Shown here piece by piece: positions 41,661 through 50,262 of a DNA stretch of 64,000 bases. Where the stretch lies: the NCBI GenBank assembly GCA_965242975.1, contig CBDETS010000002.1:62001-126000 (forward strand), read 5' to 3'. Under the pieces are notes generated by a model. The model was not told the DNA's origin, did not search any database, and saw nothing but the letters and a program-made list of their open reading frames with translations. A program made the translations under genes and the position numbers. Source of the stretch: JAPPHA01 sp965242975. GTDB taxonomy: Bacteria > Pseudomonadota > Alphaproteobacteria > Rhodobacterales > Rhodobacteraceae. Every line of letters starts with the position of its first letter. Within the stretch, counting starts at the first letter, position 1.

Positions 41661-43034
41661 TCAGTAAGCGCCTCGGCCCGACACGACAGCACGCGCGGTC
41701 ATCGCGATGAGGATGAGGTTCAGAAGGGGCGAGCGGGAGCGGACATAGGCCGTATCCAGCTCGATCATTCGGTCGAAGCCGATGCCCGCGCGGCCCGAAA
41801 CTTGCCAGAGACCAGTGATACCTGGGCGCACCTGTAGGCGTTCCAATGCCTGATCGGGATATGCGGCAACCTCTTCGGGCAAGGCCGGGCGTGGGCCGAC
41901 CAGCGACATATCCCCTTTGAGAACGTTGAAAATTTGCGGCAGTTCATCCAGCGAAAACCGCCGCAGCAGCTTCCCGACGCGGGTCACGCGCGGATCATTT
42001 TTGGCCTTGAAGCACACGCCCTGACGATCCGAATGGGCGAGCAGGTCCGCGCGCCGCGCTTCGGCGTCCTGCGCCATCGAGCGGAACTTGTACATCATGA
42101 AGGGCACCCCGTTTCGGCCAATGCGTGTCTGCCGAAAAAGGGCGGGGCCGCGACTGTCCAGCCGCACCAATGCGGCGATTGCGGCCATGGGCGGGGCCAG
42201 AACAGACAGCACGACCGCCGCCAAAGTGAGATCCAGCAAGCGACATGCTGTGACCCTGGGAAGAGAATTGCGCGTAGCACGCCCGAGGAATTCAAAATTA
42301 CCCTGTAGGTATCTGCGGGCCATGCGGCGCGGCTCCATCGCTAACCGCCATGCCCACTCCATCCGAGCGCGGCGAACGATGCGCGGTGCCCGGCGCACAT
42401 TGCCGGCCAGGAAATCGAACAGAGCGCCCACGCCCAACGCTATACGAGGCTCTAAACGGTGGCGGTTTTGCGTGATCCACAGTTCCTGCAGCGGGACACC
42501 CATTGCAACCAACAGGATATCGGCGCCGGATTGGTTGATATCGTCGATCGCCTCATCAACACGCGCGGCCCCTTCGTAGCCGTCGCGCATACCGGCTACG
42601 GACAGATTGGGGATCATGTGCTGCAACCGAGCCGCCGCAGCTTGAGCCGTTCCGGGGCGTCCGCCCAATAGATAGACCGACTGTCCCAGCCGCGCGGCGC
42701 GCTTCAGTAGCTTGGGAACAAAATCCGTGCCGTTTAGGTTCTCGGCCAACCGGGCACCCTGCAACTTTGCCGCGATCTCTACTCCGATCCCGTCAGGCAA
42801 GATCATATCTGCCCGGGCCAGCGCTGCTCGATAGGTATAGTTGCGGGCCCGGATATTCGCGCAATGTGCATTCAGAAAACACACCGTTCGGTGTGTCCCA
42901 TCCAGCAGTTTCGAAATCACCTGTCCGGATTGGGCATTCACCACAGGCAATCCCATAATCTCGGTCTTTTTCAGGGTCGGGCCAGATGTCGGCTGCGCGC
43001 CTTTGTACATATCTTGAACTGACAGGAACTGCAT
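41661..43034 (-). CDS. Fused WecG/TagA-type glycosyltransferase and initiating sugar transferase
   Basis: In this 457-residue two-domain protein, residues about 25-240 are a WecG/TagA/CpsF (GT26) domain: NAQSGQVISKLLDG, ADMILPDGIGVEIAAKLQG, VYLLGGRPGTAQAAAARL, DILLVAMGVPLQELWI. Residues about 250-457 are a polyprenyl-phosphate sugar-1-phosphate transferase (WbaP/ExoY type): a hydrophobic segment LTLAAVVLSVLAPPMAAIAALV, KFRSMAQDAE, LRRFSLDELPQIFNVLKGDM, SLVGPRPALPEEV and QVRPGITGLWQVSGR. One chain could thus start the lipid-linked unit and add the second sugar. It has its own leader with the motifs at 43124-43213. Confidence 0.88.
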   Translation of the reverse strand: MQFLSVQDMYKGAQPTSGPTLKKTEIMGLPVVNAQSGQVISKLLDGTHRTVCFLNAHCANIRARNYTYRAALARADMILPDGIGVEIAAKLQGARLAENLNGTDFVPKLLKRAARLGQSVYLLGGRPGTAQAAAARLQHMIPNLSVAGMRDGYEGAARVDEAIDDINQSGADILLVAMGVPLQELWITQNRHRLEPRIALGVGALFDFLAGNVRRAPRIVRRARMEWAWRLAMEPRRMARRYLQGNFEFLGRATRNSLPRVTACRLLDLTLAAVVLSVLAPPMAAIAALVRLDSRGPALFRQTRIGRNGVPFMMYKFRSMAQDAEARRADLLAHSDRQGVCFKAKNDPRVTRVGKLLRRFSLDELPQIFNVLKGDMSLVGPRPALPEEVAAYPDQALERLQVRPGITGLWQVSGRAGIGFDRMIELDTAYVRSRSPLLNLILIAMTARAVVSGRGAY

Positions 43035-43123
43035 GGAACTCTCCGATCACGATGACAATCTTTGCCTTTAGACTGCCAATGTGATCTCGCAACCGATAGG
43101 CGAGCATCAGGAGAGGGATCGGA

Positions 43124-43213
43124 GAATAGGTCTATTCAAATGACCCCGCAGCACATAGCGTGGAGGAAACGGCCCGCTGACCTATCCGATTGGGTATTCA
43201 CCTGTCCGACAGG
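43124..43213. promoter_or_regulatory. Regulator-site cluster between the fusion gene and the response regulator (site B)
   Basis: In the 251-base divergent promoter region lie GAATAG-GT-CTATTC (43124-43137), CCTATCC-GATTG-GGTAT (43181-43197) and CCTGTC-C-GACAGG (43201-43213). They vary the TATCC/GGATA dyad of the other cluster sites. Location between the regulator gene and a biosynthetic gene fits auto- and cross-regulation. Confidence 0.5.
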
Positions 43214-43285
43214 CAGGCTTCATGCCATGCGTTCAATAATTTATTAACGCATTCAAGTGTGGTTGGGGGCAGACGGAGATTTGAT

Positions 43286-43900
43286 ATGAAAGTTCTTATT
43301 GCTGACGACCACGAGCTTATTCTGGACACACTCGTTGCCTTCATAGATACCGCAGGCGGGATCGAGGTTAAGACCGCGCCGGACTTCCCCACCGCGAAAT
43401 CTTTGATTGAGAAAGACGGAGCCTTTGATCTGGTCCTTTTGGACCTGAACATGCCCGGCATGAACGGGCTGAGCGGGCTTGAGACTTGCGTCGCCATGGA
43501 CGGCACCCAGCACGTAGCCCTGTTTACCGGCGACACCTCACGCGATCTGGCGCAGAGGGCGCTTGAGCTTGGAGCTGCGGGTTTCGTCCCCAAGACCCTA
43601 CCGGCGAAATCCCTGGTCAACGCGATCCGCTTTATGGCGATGGGTGAACAGTACATTCCTGCTGGTTTCATGAACGCGGAACAGCCGGAAGACTCTCATC
43701 CCATGGCCCAAAAACTGACCGAGCGGGAGCGGCAGGTTCTGAAAGGGCTGACTGAGGGCAAATCCAACAAAGAAATCGCCCGTGATCTGGATCTGTCCGA
43801 GCCGACGATCAAACTGCACATGAAGACACTGTATCGCAAAGTTGGTGTCAGCAACCGGACGCAAGCCGCCTTGGCCGCGCGCGAGGCAGGATTGTTTTAA
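43286..43900 (+). CDS. LuxR/FixJ-family response regulator
   Basis: This 204-residue protein has an N-terminal receiver domain (acidic pocket ADDHE, phosphorylation site Asp53 in VLLDLNMPGMNG, Thr in ALFTGDT, Lys in VPKTLPAKS) and a C-terminal LuxR-type HTH (LTERERQVLKGLTEGKSNKEI then ARDLDLSEPTIKLHMKTLYRK). The start ATG 43286 follows GGAGATTTG. It stands alone among exopolysaccharide genes and is the natural partner of the Hpt-bearing hybrid kinase at 37.6-40.1 kb. The repeated dyads around its gene and at the Wza-type promoter are its likely targets. Confidence 0.88.
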   Translation: MKVLIADDHELILDTLVAFIDTAGGIEVKTAPDFPTAKSLIEKDGAFDLVLLDLNMPGMNGLSGLETCVAMDGTQHVALFTGDTSRDLAQRALELGAAGFVPKTLPAKSLVNAIRFMAMGEQYIPAGFMNAEQPEDSHPMAQKLTERERQVLKGLTEGKSNKEIARDLDLSEPTIKLHMKTLYRKVGVSNRTQAALAAREAGLF

Positions 43901-43906
43901 GCCTCG

Positions 43907-43922
43907 CTATCCGAAGGGATAG
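43907..43922. promoter_or_regulatory. CTATCC-GAAG-GGATAG motif (site C)
   Basis: A perfect 6-base dyad with a four-base centre, just behind the response-regulator stop codon and about 95 bases before the Wzz-type start. Same motif family as sites A, B and D. Confidence 0.6.
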
Positions 43923-44015
43923 GGCGGCGCTCCCAATCCCCTCACCTCCTAGCCTGCTGTGCAAATGAACAGCGATAGGTTGCGGTGTATCACCCTTGCA
44001 AGAAAGGGTTTTTCT

Positions 44016-45497
44016 ATGCTGCAACAGATTTCAGACACCTCTAAACCCACGCGCGACATGCAATTTCTGCATTCGGCGCGCATTTCTCGATCCAGCCTCC
44101 GATCGCTAGGTTGGCGTCGCATCGTAAAAGGCGGACGCCTCAGCGATGCAGGTCGCCTCCCCCGCTACGTGGCACTGTTCCTGATGGGAGCGAGTTGCAT
44201 CTGGGCCCCGATCAGCGGCTATCTGGCAACCGCACCTGTCAAATACACCTCACACGCCTCACTGATCCTGCCCGGGTCTGGTGCTTCGGCATCGGTCAAT
44301 CTGGCCAATATCGGTCAGGCATCCTCATACGCGAATTCTGCCTTTGCCAATGGATCGATCAGTCCAACCGAGACTTACAAGCGTTTGTTGTCGGCCGATC
44401 GTATCCTTGATGCGGCTGCCAAGGCCGTAGACGTCGACCGGAACACGTTTGGTAAACCGCGCGTTCAGTTGGTTGATCAAACCAGTCTGATCCATATCGA
44501 GCTTCAAGCTGCCTCACCAGCAGATGCGCGGCAATATGGTGACGCCTTGGTGGCGGCTTTTTTCACTGAAATTGACGCTCTGCGTGCCGATGAAATTGCT
44601 ACCCGAGAGGCCAGCAATACAGGCGCGATTGAGGACTACACCCGCGCAATTCAGGTCACGCGGGCTGGGATCAGGAAACTACAGTCACAAAGCGGGTTGA
44701 TCTCGGTCGCGCAATACCAGGAGCAGGTCGCAGCAAATGATCGCGCAAAGCAGGAATTGCGTGCCCTGGAAAGCGAATTGGCACGTCAATCGGAACGTGT
44801 CGCCGCGCTTCAGGTTGCTTTGGATCTGCCTTCCGATGCAGCGGCGGCAACGCTGAAGCTCTATGCCGATGCTCAGTACCTATCATTGCTTAAGGACGTG
44901 TCGGCGGGAGCTGCGAAGCTGGCACAGGCCGATGCAAGCTACGGATCGCGCCACCCGATCTATGTGAATGCCCAGAACGATTATGAAGGGGCTCGATCAG
45001 TCGCTTTGCAACGGGCATCGCAGGTAACTGGCCTGGCCGTCGAGCAACTCGGCGGATTGGATCGCGCCCCGGAGGGACAAAGGGCTCAACTGTTGAGTGA
45101 GTTGGTGCGCGAAGATGCCTTGCGGGCCGGATTGGAAGAGCATGTTGCGACACTGCGCGAACAAGTCCGTCTGGAAATATTGCGCTTGTCAGATCTCGCC
45201 CCCATCGCCGCCGAATTGGAAGATCGGCAGAGAGATTTCGCCGTGGCAGAGGCCGTTTTTGCCTCCGCCATCGCCCGGTCCGAGTCGAAAAAGACCGATG
45301 TCTACGCCTCCTACCCGCTGATTCAAGTGCTCGAGAACCCATCGCTGCCGACACGCCCGTCTTCGCCGAACAAAAAGATCTCGATTGCCGCCGGTATCGC
45401 TGCAAGCCTTATGCTGCTGATGGGTTTAGCACTGGCCTGGATCCGAAACCCGCTAATCTCAAAGCTGCTGAAAGACCAGAAAGAGGCCACTGCATAA
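44016..45497 (+). CDS. Wzz/chain-length determinant-type protein, no kinase domain
   Basis: The 493-residue polysaccharide co-polymerase has two membrane helices (YVALFLMGASCIWAPISGYLA near residue 55 and ISIAAGIAASLMLLMGLALAW near 470) around a large periplasmic domain with long coiled coils (LRALESELARQSERVAALQ, EHVATLREQVRLEILRL). A proline-rich stretch before the second helix (LENPSLPTRPSSPNKK) is typical. There is no C-terminal tyrosine-kinase domain and no separate kinase gene in the cluster. The start ATG 44016 follows AGAAAGGG. Its stop codon overlaps the start of the ligase/polymerase gene. Confidence 0.85.
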   Translation: MLQQISDTSKPTRDMQFLHSARISRSSLRSLGWRRIVKGGRLSDAGRLPRYVALFLMGASCIWAPISGYLATAPVKYTSHASLILPGSGASASVNLANIGQASSYANSAFANGSISPTETYKRLLSADRILDAAAKAVDVDRNTFGKPRVQLVDQTSLIHIELQAASPADARQYGDALVAAFFTEIDALRADEIATREASNTGAIEDYTRAIQVTRAGIRKLQSQSGLISVAQYQEQVAANDRAKQELRALESELARQSERVAALQVALDLPSDAAAATLKLYADAQYLSLLKDVSAGAAKLAQADASYGSRHPIYVNAQNDYEGARSVALQRASQVTGLAVEQLGGLDRAPEGQRAQLLSELVREDALRAGLEEHVATLREQVRLEILRLSDLAPIAAELEDRQRDFAVAEAVFASAIARSESKKTDVYASYPLIQVLENPSLPTRPSSPNKKISIAAGIAASLMLLMGLALAWIRNPLISKLLKDQKEATA

Positions 45498-46753
45498 TGC
45501 AGGTATCCCCTCAAACCCCGGCCGAAAAAATCGTCTGGTACGCACTGATCTGGACATGGCCGTTCTACGGGTTTGGAGCACTCTATGTCGTCGGCCCAGT
45601 GCTGGGTTGGACGCTGGCTGCAATGGCCGGGTTGTCACTTTATCTCGGACCAGAGATCCGCTCTGACATGCGTGCAACTGGAAGGATTCCCGCGTTGGTT
45701 TGGGTCTGGGCCACCGGCATGATGGTGATGCTGGTCGCGCTGTGGGTGGGTCACGCAGATTGGAACCTCGGCACAACCAAAACAATCAAATCGAGCATCG
45801 GATGGGCCAAGGGCTGGGCGCTGATCCCATTGTTCATCCTTGCAGGGGCAGTTTTGCCGATCCGGCGCGAGGTTCTGGTCAGAGGTCAATGTGTGCTGGG
45901 CCTCTGGACCTTGTGCCTGCTACCTTTGTTAATGGTCGCCCCTTATGCCGACCTGCCGCATCTATTGTTCACGTCCCCTCTCAAAGCCGTTGGGGGCCCG
46001 GGACCTGAGTATTTCTCAGTCTACCTCTACACAATCGACCCAGCCAGTGGAACACCACGGTGGCAGTTCTTTGCGCCTTGGTCTCCGTTTGCAGCATTGC
46101 TGGGCGTCTGCATGGTCTTGTTTGCTCTGGAGGAGAAGCACCGCAGATGGAAGGTCATAGGATTGGCCGCCGGAGTTCTGATGATCCTGATGTCCAAATC
46201 CCGTATGGGTTTGGTCGGATTGTTGTTCTGCTCAATGTCACCCCGCCTCTTGCCCCTTGTTGCCCGCAGCTTGGGGTGGGTTCTACTGTCTGCGGCAACA
46301 ACGACCGTAGCCGTTTGGGGCGCCGCCTTTGTCGAGTTCGGGAACCGAACTCTCTACAGTTTCAAATCCGCCCGCGCAGACAGCACCCGCGTGCGCGAAA
46401 CGTTGCAGCGCATTGCCTATGAACGTTGGCAATCGGATGCGATGATTTTCGGGCACGGCACAGTTAGACCCGGAGCACATCTCGTTGAATACATGCCGAT
46501 CGGCAGCCACCATACTTGGTACGGGCTATTATTCGTCAAAGGGCTGACCGGATTTGCCGCGTTCCTCATACCTTTCTTAATTCATTTCTCGGTCGCCGCC
46601 CTAGAGGCAATAAAGTTTGAACGAGGCAAACTTCCTTTTGGGCTTCTACTTACCCTACTACTTCTTACATTTGGAGAGAACGTTGAGATTCAAACCTATC
46701 TGCTCTGGCCAACCCTATTATTGCTCGGACGTCATCTGAGAGAGATCAAATAG
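45497..46753 (+). CDS. O-antigen ligase/Wzy-type polymerase
   Basis: This 418-residue integral membrane protein has about 10-12 predicted transmembrane helices (IVWYALIWTWPFYGFGALYVV, LPLLMVAPY, LMILMSKSRMGLVGLLF, LPFGLLLTLLLLTFGENV). A large loop near residue 340 contains the ligase-type motif GSHHTWYGLLFVKGLTGF. Its ATG overlaps the Wzz stop (TAATG). It would polymerise the flipped repeat unit in the periplasm. The stop codon TAG lies exactly where the Tn3-type end begins (GGGGTCGACTCC), so the original C-terminus may have been cut or replaced by the transposon. Confidence 0.82.
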   Translation: MQVSPQTPAEKIVWYALIWTWPFYGFGALYVVGPVLGWTLAAMAGLSLYLGPEIRSDMRATGRIPALVWVWATGMMVMLVALWVGHADWNLGTTKTIKSSIGWAKGWALIPLFILAGAVLPIRREVLVRGQCVLGLWTLCLLPLLMVAPYADLPHLLFTSPLKAVGGPGPEYFSVYLYTIDPASGTPRWQFFAPWSPFAALLGVCMVLFALEEKHRRWKVIGLAAGVLMILMSKSRMGLVGLLFCSMSPRLLPLVARSLGWVLLSAATTTVAVWGAAFVEFGNRTLYSFKSARADSTRVRETLQRIAYERWQSDAMIFGHGTVRPGAHLVEYMPIGSHHTWYGLLFVKGLTGFAAFLIPFLIHFSVAALEAIKFERGKLPFGLLLTLLLLTFGENVEIQTYLLWPTLLLLGRHLREIK

Positions 46754-47146
46754 GGGTCGACTCCGGTAAGGGGCGAAATAGGGCGATTTCTGCCCTCTTG
46801 CGCCAGATGTACTGTCCGATGAGTAATATGTGCTGCCATCCCAGCGGCGAGATGTGCTTCAGTAGTTCTTCGGGGGTTTCCAAGTCGGCCCGCTTGCGCT
46901 GCATGACGGCTTTGCCCAACTGGTTCGTATTCCAGTAAATGATTATCGCTGACAGTAAATTCAGACCGGCAAGACAAAAATGCTGGCTTTCGGTTGTACG
47001 GTCCCGAATCTCTCCCTGACGGCCGATCCGTACAGCGTCCGTTCGATCCGTCCGATTTCCCGCATCGCGATGGCCAGATCGTGCTTGCGCGGACGGGCGG
47101 ACAATTGCTTGAGCATCTGGCTCGGCGGCAGTTTGCCGGACACCAT
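46746..47146 (-). pseudogene. Tn3-family transposase remnant with terminal repeat
   Basis: The 3' end of a Tn3-type transposase is present in two frames: SGKLPPSQMLKQLSARPRK then AIAMREIGRIERTL in one, and QGEIRDRTTESQHFCLAGLN then LSPLGWQHILLIGQYIW in the other. An internal deletion and frameshift join them near 46985-47040. GGGGTCGACTCCGG at 46753 looks like the outer 38-base-type inverted repeat of a Tn3 element. It abuts the end of the polymerase gene. The remainder of the transposon is missing. Confidence 0.78.
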
Positions 47147-47306
47147 TGTGGCCGTGCATCTTAACCGAGATTTCCCAAGTGATCGTAATTTGAGATGAAG
47201 ATCGTCTGATCTCGCCAGTTGATCAATCGCATTGTGTCATTATGCGGTATTCATCAGCTTCCCAAGGTTCGAAGTCCGGGTGGTTCGTACCGCGACTGTG
47301 TGTATT

Positions 47307-47447
47307 CTAATTTGAGGGCCGGTTTTTTCAGCGTGGTGGCCGGTCCTTGTCGAGCCGTTTTTGTTTGCTTGAGTTGGCGGGTTCGCGGTCATGCACAAGA
47401 CGGCGGCGCTCGCAGTCGGTGGATGGTGGTGAGAATGGCGCGGACCA
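47307..47447. repeat. IS1380-family end, copy 1 of a 140-base duplication
   Basis: This stretch (CTAATTTGAGGGCCGG... to ...GCGCGGACCA) is repeated almost perfectly at 51763-51902, with one substitution and one indel seen. It contains the terminal region and the last codons of the IS1380-type transposase. Confidence 0.85.
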
Positions 47448-48855
47448 TGTCACCTGTCACCGCAGTCTCGGTGAGTTGGAAGGTTATAGCGCGGGCATGA
47501 CGCACAACTCGGGCACCGGTTTTTATGAGTTTGAGGTGCAGGCTCGTCAGTGACCAGCCGGCCATGGCTTCGGGCAGTTCAATGCAGCGCAGGAAGGTGC
47601 CGAGGTTGTAGGCCAGTGCGTGCAGTTGCAGCCGCACCTCATTGTCGTGGAACCGCTTGCACGACAGCCGCGCCCAGCGGAAAGCATACTTGCCTTCCTT
47701 GATGTGCTGCTCAGCGGTGCCGCGCTGATTGTAGAACTGCACCACCCAATCCGGCTCCATCGGAAGGTTGGTCACGATGAAACCCACGCGGGGGAACAAC
47801 TCGCCCGGAGGCCACTCGATCTTCGCGATCACCCGCCGTTCACTTTCCCAGCTTTGCGCCTGGTAATAGAAGGCCTCGTAGAAACGCTTGACTTTGGTCT
47901 GGGAGGGCCGCCCCACGGGCCGGGTTAGCCGATGCGCGATCTTTTCCTTGAGTACCGCGTTCGCGGGCAGCCGGATGAGCGGTCGGGACTGAGGGGTCAG
48001 CCTGAATGGGCGGGATCGTGTTTTCGAATTCGCCCTTTCAGCGCCTTGACGGCGGGGAGCAAGATGATGGCATCCGCCCGGAAGAAGCGGCCCCCAAGGT
48101 CGCGCCCGGCATAGCGGGCGATGACAGGATCAAGAACATCTCGCCAGCCGTCAGCGCTGTGAACGTTGCCGGTGCGCAGGGCGCAGCGCTCAAGCATGCC
48201 GAACTGGTTGAACAGGAACAAAACCACAGGGCCCTTACACCTGGGTAATTTTACTTTGGCGCTTCCGGGTAATATTCAGACGGTACTCACAGGAAGTTCG
48301 GGTGAGAGCAGGTGCAATCGAAATGTCCGTTCCAGGCCGCACCTTCCTGATACCCGTGGGTCGGGCTGACAGAACTGTCCATATCCAGCACGACATACTT
48401 CAACGCGTTGCGGTCATGGAAGCGGTCAATCCATTGGCCGTTCATATCTGCAAGCGCTTCGCGGTTCTCGGGCAAGGCCAGCGTCTCGGTCTCAAACCGC
48501 CCCATCTGCGAGGCCGAGGCCGCCTGCGCCTCGACAGCCCTGACGCCGACAACCTGACGCATGACCGGATCGTAGGCAAAACGATCAGCATCGTTAACGT
48601 CCTCGTAGCCTGCCAGACGCCCAAACACCGATTGTCGGAATAGTCCATCGAGCCGATGGACGGTGTTCTTTCTGCGGCGGGGATCGCAAGCGCCGTCGCC
48701 GCCAGAGCGGATAGCCCGAGTGCATCATCAAGCTCTCGCATCACAAGCAGGCCTCCGTCTGAACTGAGTTGCGCCCCCCGAAACTCCGGCCGCACGCGAC
48801 GGTCAAAATCGACCCGATCTGCCCGATCTGAAACCGCACCCTCTGGATGATCCAT
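47389..48855 (-). pseudogene. IS1380-family transposase, broken by frameshifts
   Basis: Pieces of one transposase follow each other on the minus strand in changing frames: MDHPEGAVSDRADRVDFDRR and FRGAQLSSDGGLLVMRELDD (N-terminus, 48855 down), QWIDRFHDRNALKYVVLDMD with DMDSSVSPTHGYQEGAAWNG (middle, catalytic Asp), MVLFLFNQFGMLERCALRTG, and KIEWPPGELFPRVGFIVTN then RGTAEQHIKEGKYAFRWARL (C-terminus to 47389). At least three frame changes make it non-functional. Terminal repeats are probably near 47318 (GGCCGGTTTTTTCAG) and 48867. Confidence 0.82.
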
Positions 48856-48963
48856 GAAAACCGCGCCGATCAGCCAACATCAATATGATTTGTAAAGAAA
48901 ATATCATGATCAAGATAGCAAAATCAGGAAGCTAATTGGGGAATGTGGGCTCAAGGGTGGACG

Positions 48964-49105
48964 GCGTGATTTGCAGCCGTTCATTCACGTGAAGCCTCAA
49001 GTGGGGGATGTGTTACTTTGGGAAAGCTGGCTGCATCACGAGGTGTCGATGAATATGGCCGAGGACGAACGGATTTCGGTGAGCTTTAACTATAGTTGGG
49101 GTTGA
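48964..49105 (+). pseudogene. C-terminal fragment of a 2OG-Fe(II) oxygenase-like gene
   Basis: A plus-strand frame encodes RDLQPFIHVKPQVGDVLLW, ESWLHHEVSMNMAEDERISV and SFNYSWG before a stop at 49105. The pattern P-x-x-G-D-x-x-L/W-x-S-W-L-x-H-x-V then E-R-I-S-x-x-F-N matches the end of 2-oxoglutarate/Fe(II) oxygenases of the TIGR02466 kind (distal His and Arg). The rest was lost, probably when the IS1380 element inserted. Confidence 0.7.
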
Positions 49106-49125
49106 CTGGTCGGAATGCTCCACCA

Positions 49126-50082
49126 TCACATCGCTTGAAATAGTGGGATATTTGTTTGTGCTGCCGTTTTGAGTTCGCCGATAATGTGATCAATGAAAGC
49201 GGTTTGCTTTTGGGGAGACAGGAACGCCTTACGCCCAATATCGACGACTTTGAATTCAACGGATAAGGGGCTGCCATCCCGGAAGACCAAACCTGTTTCC
49301 GCAATTTTTCGCTGAATGCTTGCGGATACGTCCTTGATGGGTTTGGCATGATGGCCATAGGTCGCGATTCCATAGAGCCCGCGCCCAAAATAGGTAATGA
49401 GCGGTGCGTGCTCACAGAGCGCATCCGAAATACACTCGGCGATGTCCGTCACCTCATCCACGAATTCCCGTGACACGCATCTTTCGTAAATTGAAGTGAT
49501 ATTCGTCACAGCTAGTATCTGAAGCCTGGTGGCGCGAAACTCCAGCCGCCCCAATTGTGCCAGATAGTTTCCAAAAGCGTGAACCCGTAAGACCCCATCA
49601 ACGTCGTCGATTGGTATCGCATCGCTGAGTGCGATAGTTTTGGGTTCGCGTGCCAACTGCACGGGTCCGGTCGGCGCTTGTACGGTTTGGGCAAGCTGCT
49701 CAATCCGGGAAGTCGCAGTTTCGGCCAGTGTGACGCGCAAGTTCAAATCGGTGAAGTCAATGGGTTTTACTACGTAATCGGTGGCCCCAACGGCAAAGGC
49801 TTTGTCAACGTGCTGCTTATCTGACATTGCGGTGACCATGATGATCGGCTTGTATTGATATAGGGGCCGAGCTCGTATGTGCCGGCAAATATCGATCCCG
49901 GTCATCTCCGGCATTTGAATATCCAGCAGAAAGAGATCAAAAGGGCGGCTGGCCTGATCAATTTTTTCCAGAGCCTGAAGTCCAGACTCGGCGGTTTCGA
50001 TACTATGGTCCCCGGACATTTCCAGTCCAAGTGAGAGTACTTTCAATATGTCAGCATCATCGTCGACAATAAGAACCTTCAT
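49126..50082 (-). CDS. Response regulator with unknown output domain
   Basis: This 318-residue protein has an N-terminal receiver domain: VLIVDDDADILKVLSLGLEM, phosphorylation site Asp54 in FLLDIQMPEMTG, conserved Thr/Ser in MVTAMSD and Lys in VVKPID. After a coiled linker (AETATSRIEQLAQTV) comes a domain of about 170 residues (LRVHAFGNYLAQLGRLEFRATR, YFGRGLYGIATYGHHAKP, SVEFKVVDIGRKAFL) with no HTH or enzymatic motif I recognise; it may be a degenerate GGDEF-like domain. No kinase is nearby. It sits among IS debris with its own AT-rich upstream region (50083-50262). Confidence 0.75.
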   Translation of the reverse strand: MKVLIVDDDADILKVLSLGLEMSGDHSIETAESGLQALEKIDQASRPFDLFLLDIQMPEMTGIDICRHIRARPLYQYKPIIMVTAMSDKQHVDKAFAVGATDYVVKPIDFTDLNLRVTLAETATSRIEQLAQTVQAPTGPVQLAREPKTIALSDAIPIDDVDGVLRVHAFGNYLAQLGRLEFRATRLQILAVTNITSIYERCVSREFVDEVTDIAECISDALCEHAPLITYFGRGLYGIATYGHHAKPIKDVSASIQRKIAETGLVFRDGSPLSVEFKVVDIGRKAFLSPQKQTAFIDHIIGELKTAAQTNIPLFQAM

Positions 50083-50262
50083 AGCGGATTTCCAAGACGT
50101 CGAGTGGTACAGGACTCTATTACTAAAACGCGGTCAACGAATGACGTGGAATATATCTTAGCTCGGCGAACTTTTAACAACCTAAGTAATTATATATTTT
50201 TTCAGGTATCGTATAAATTGTTTTTTGAAAAGATGTTTTTTATTTACATATACTGCTTTGAC

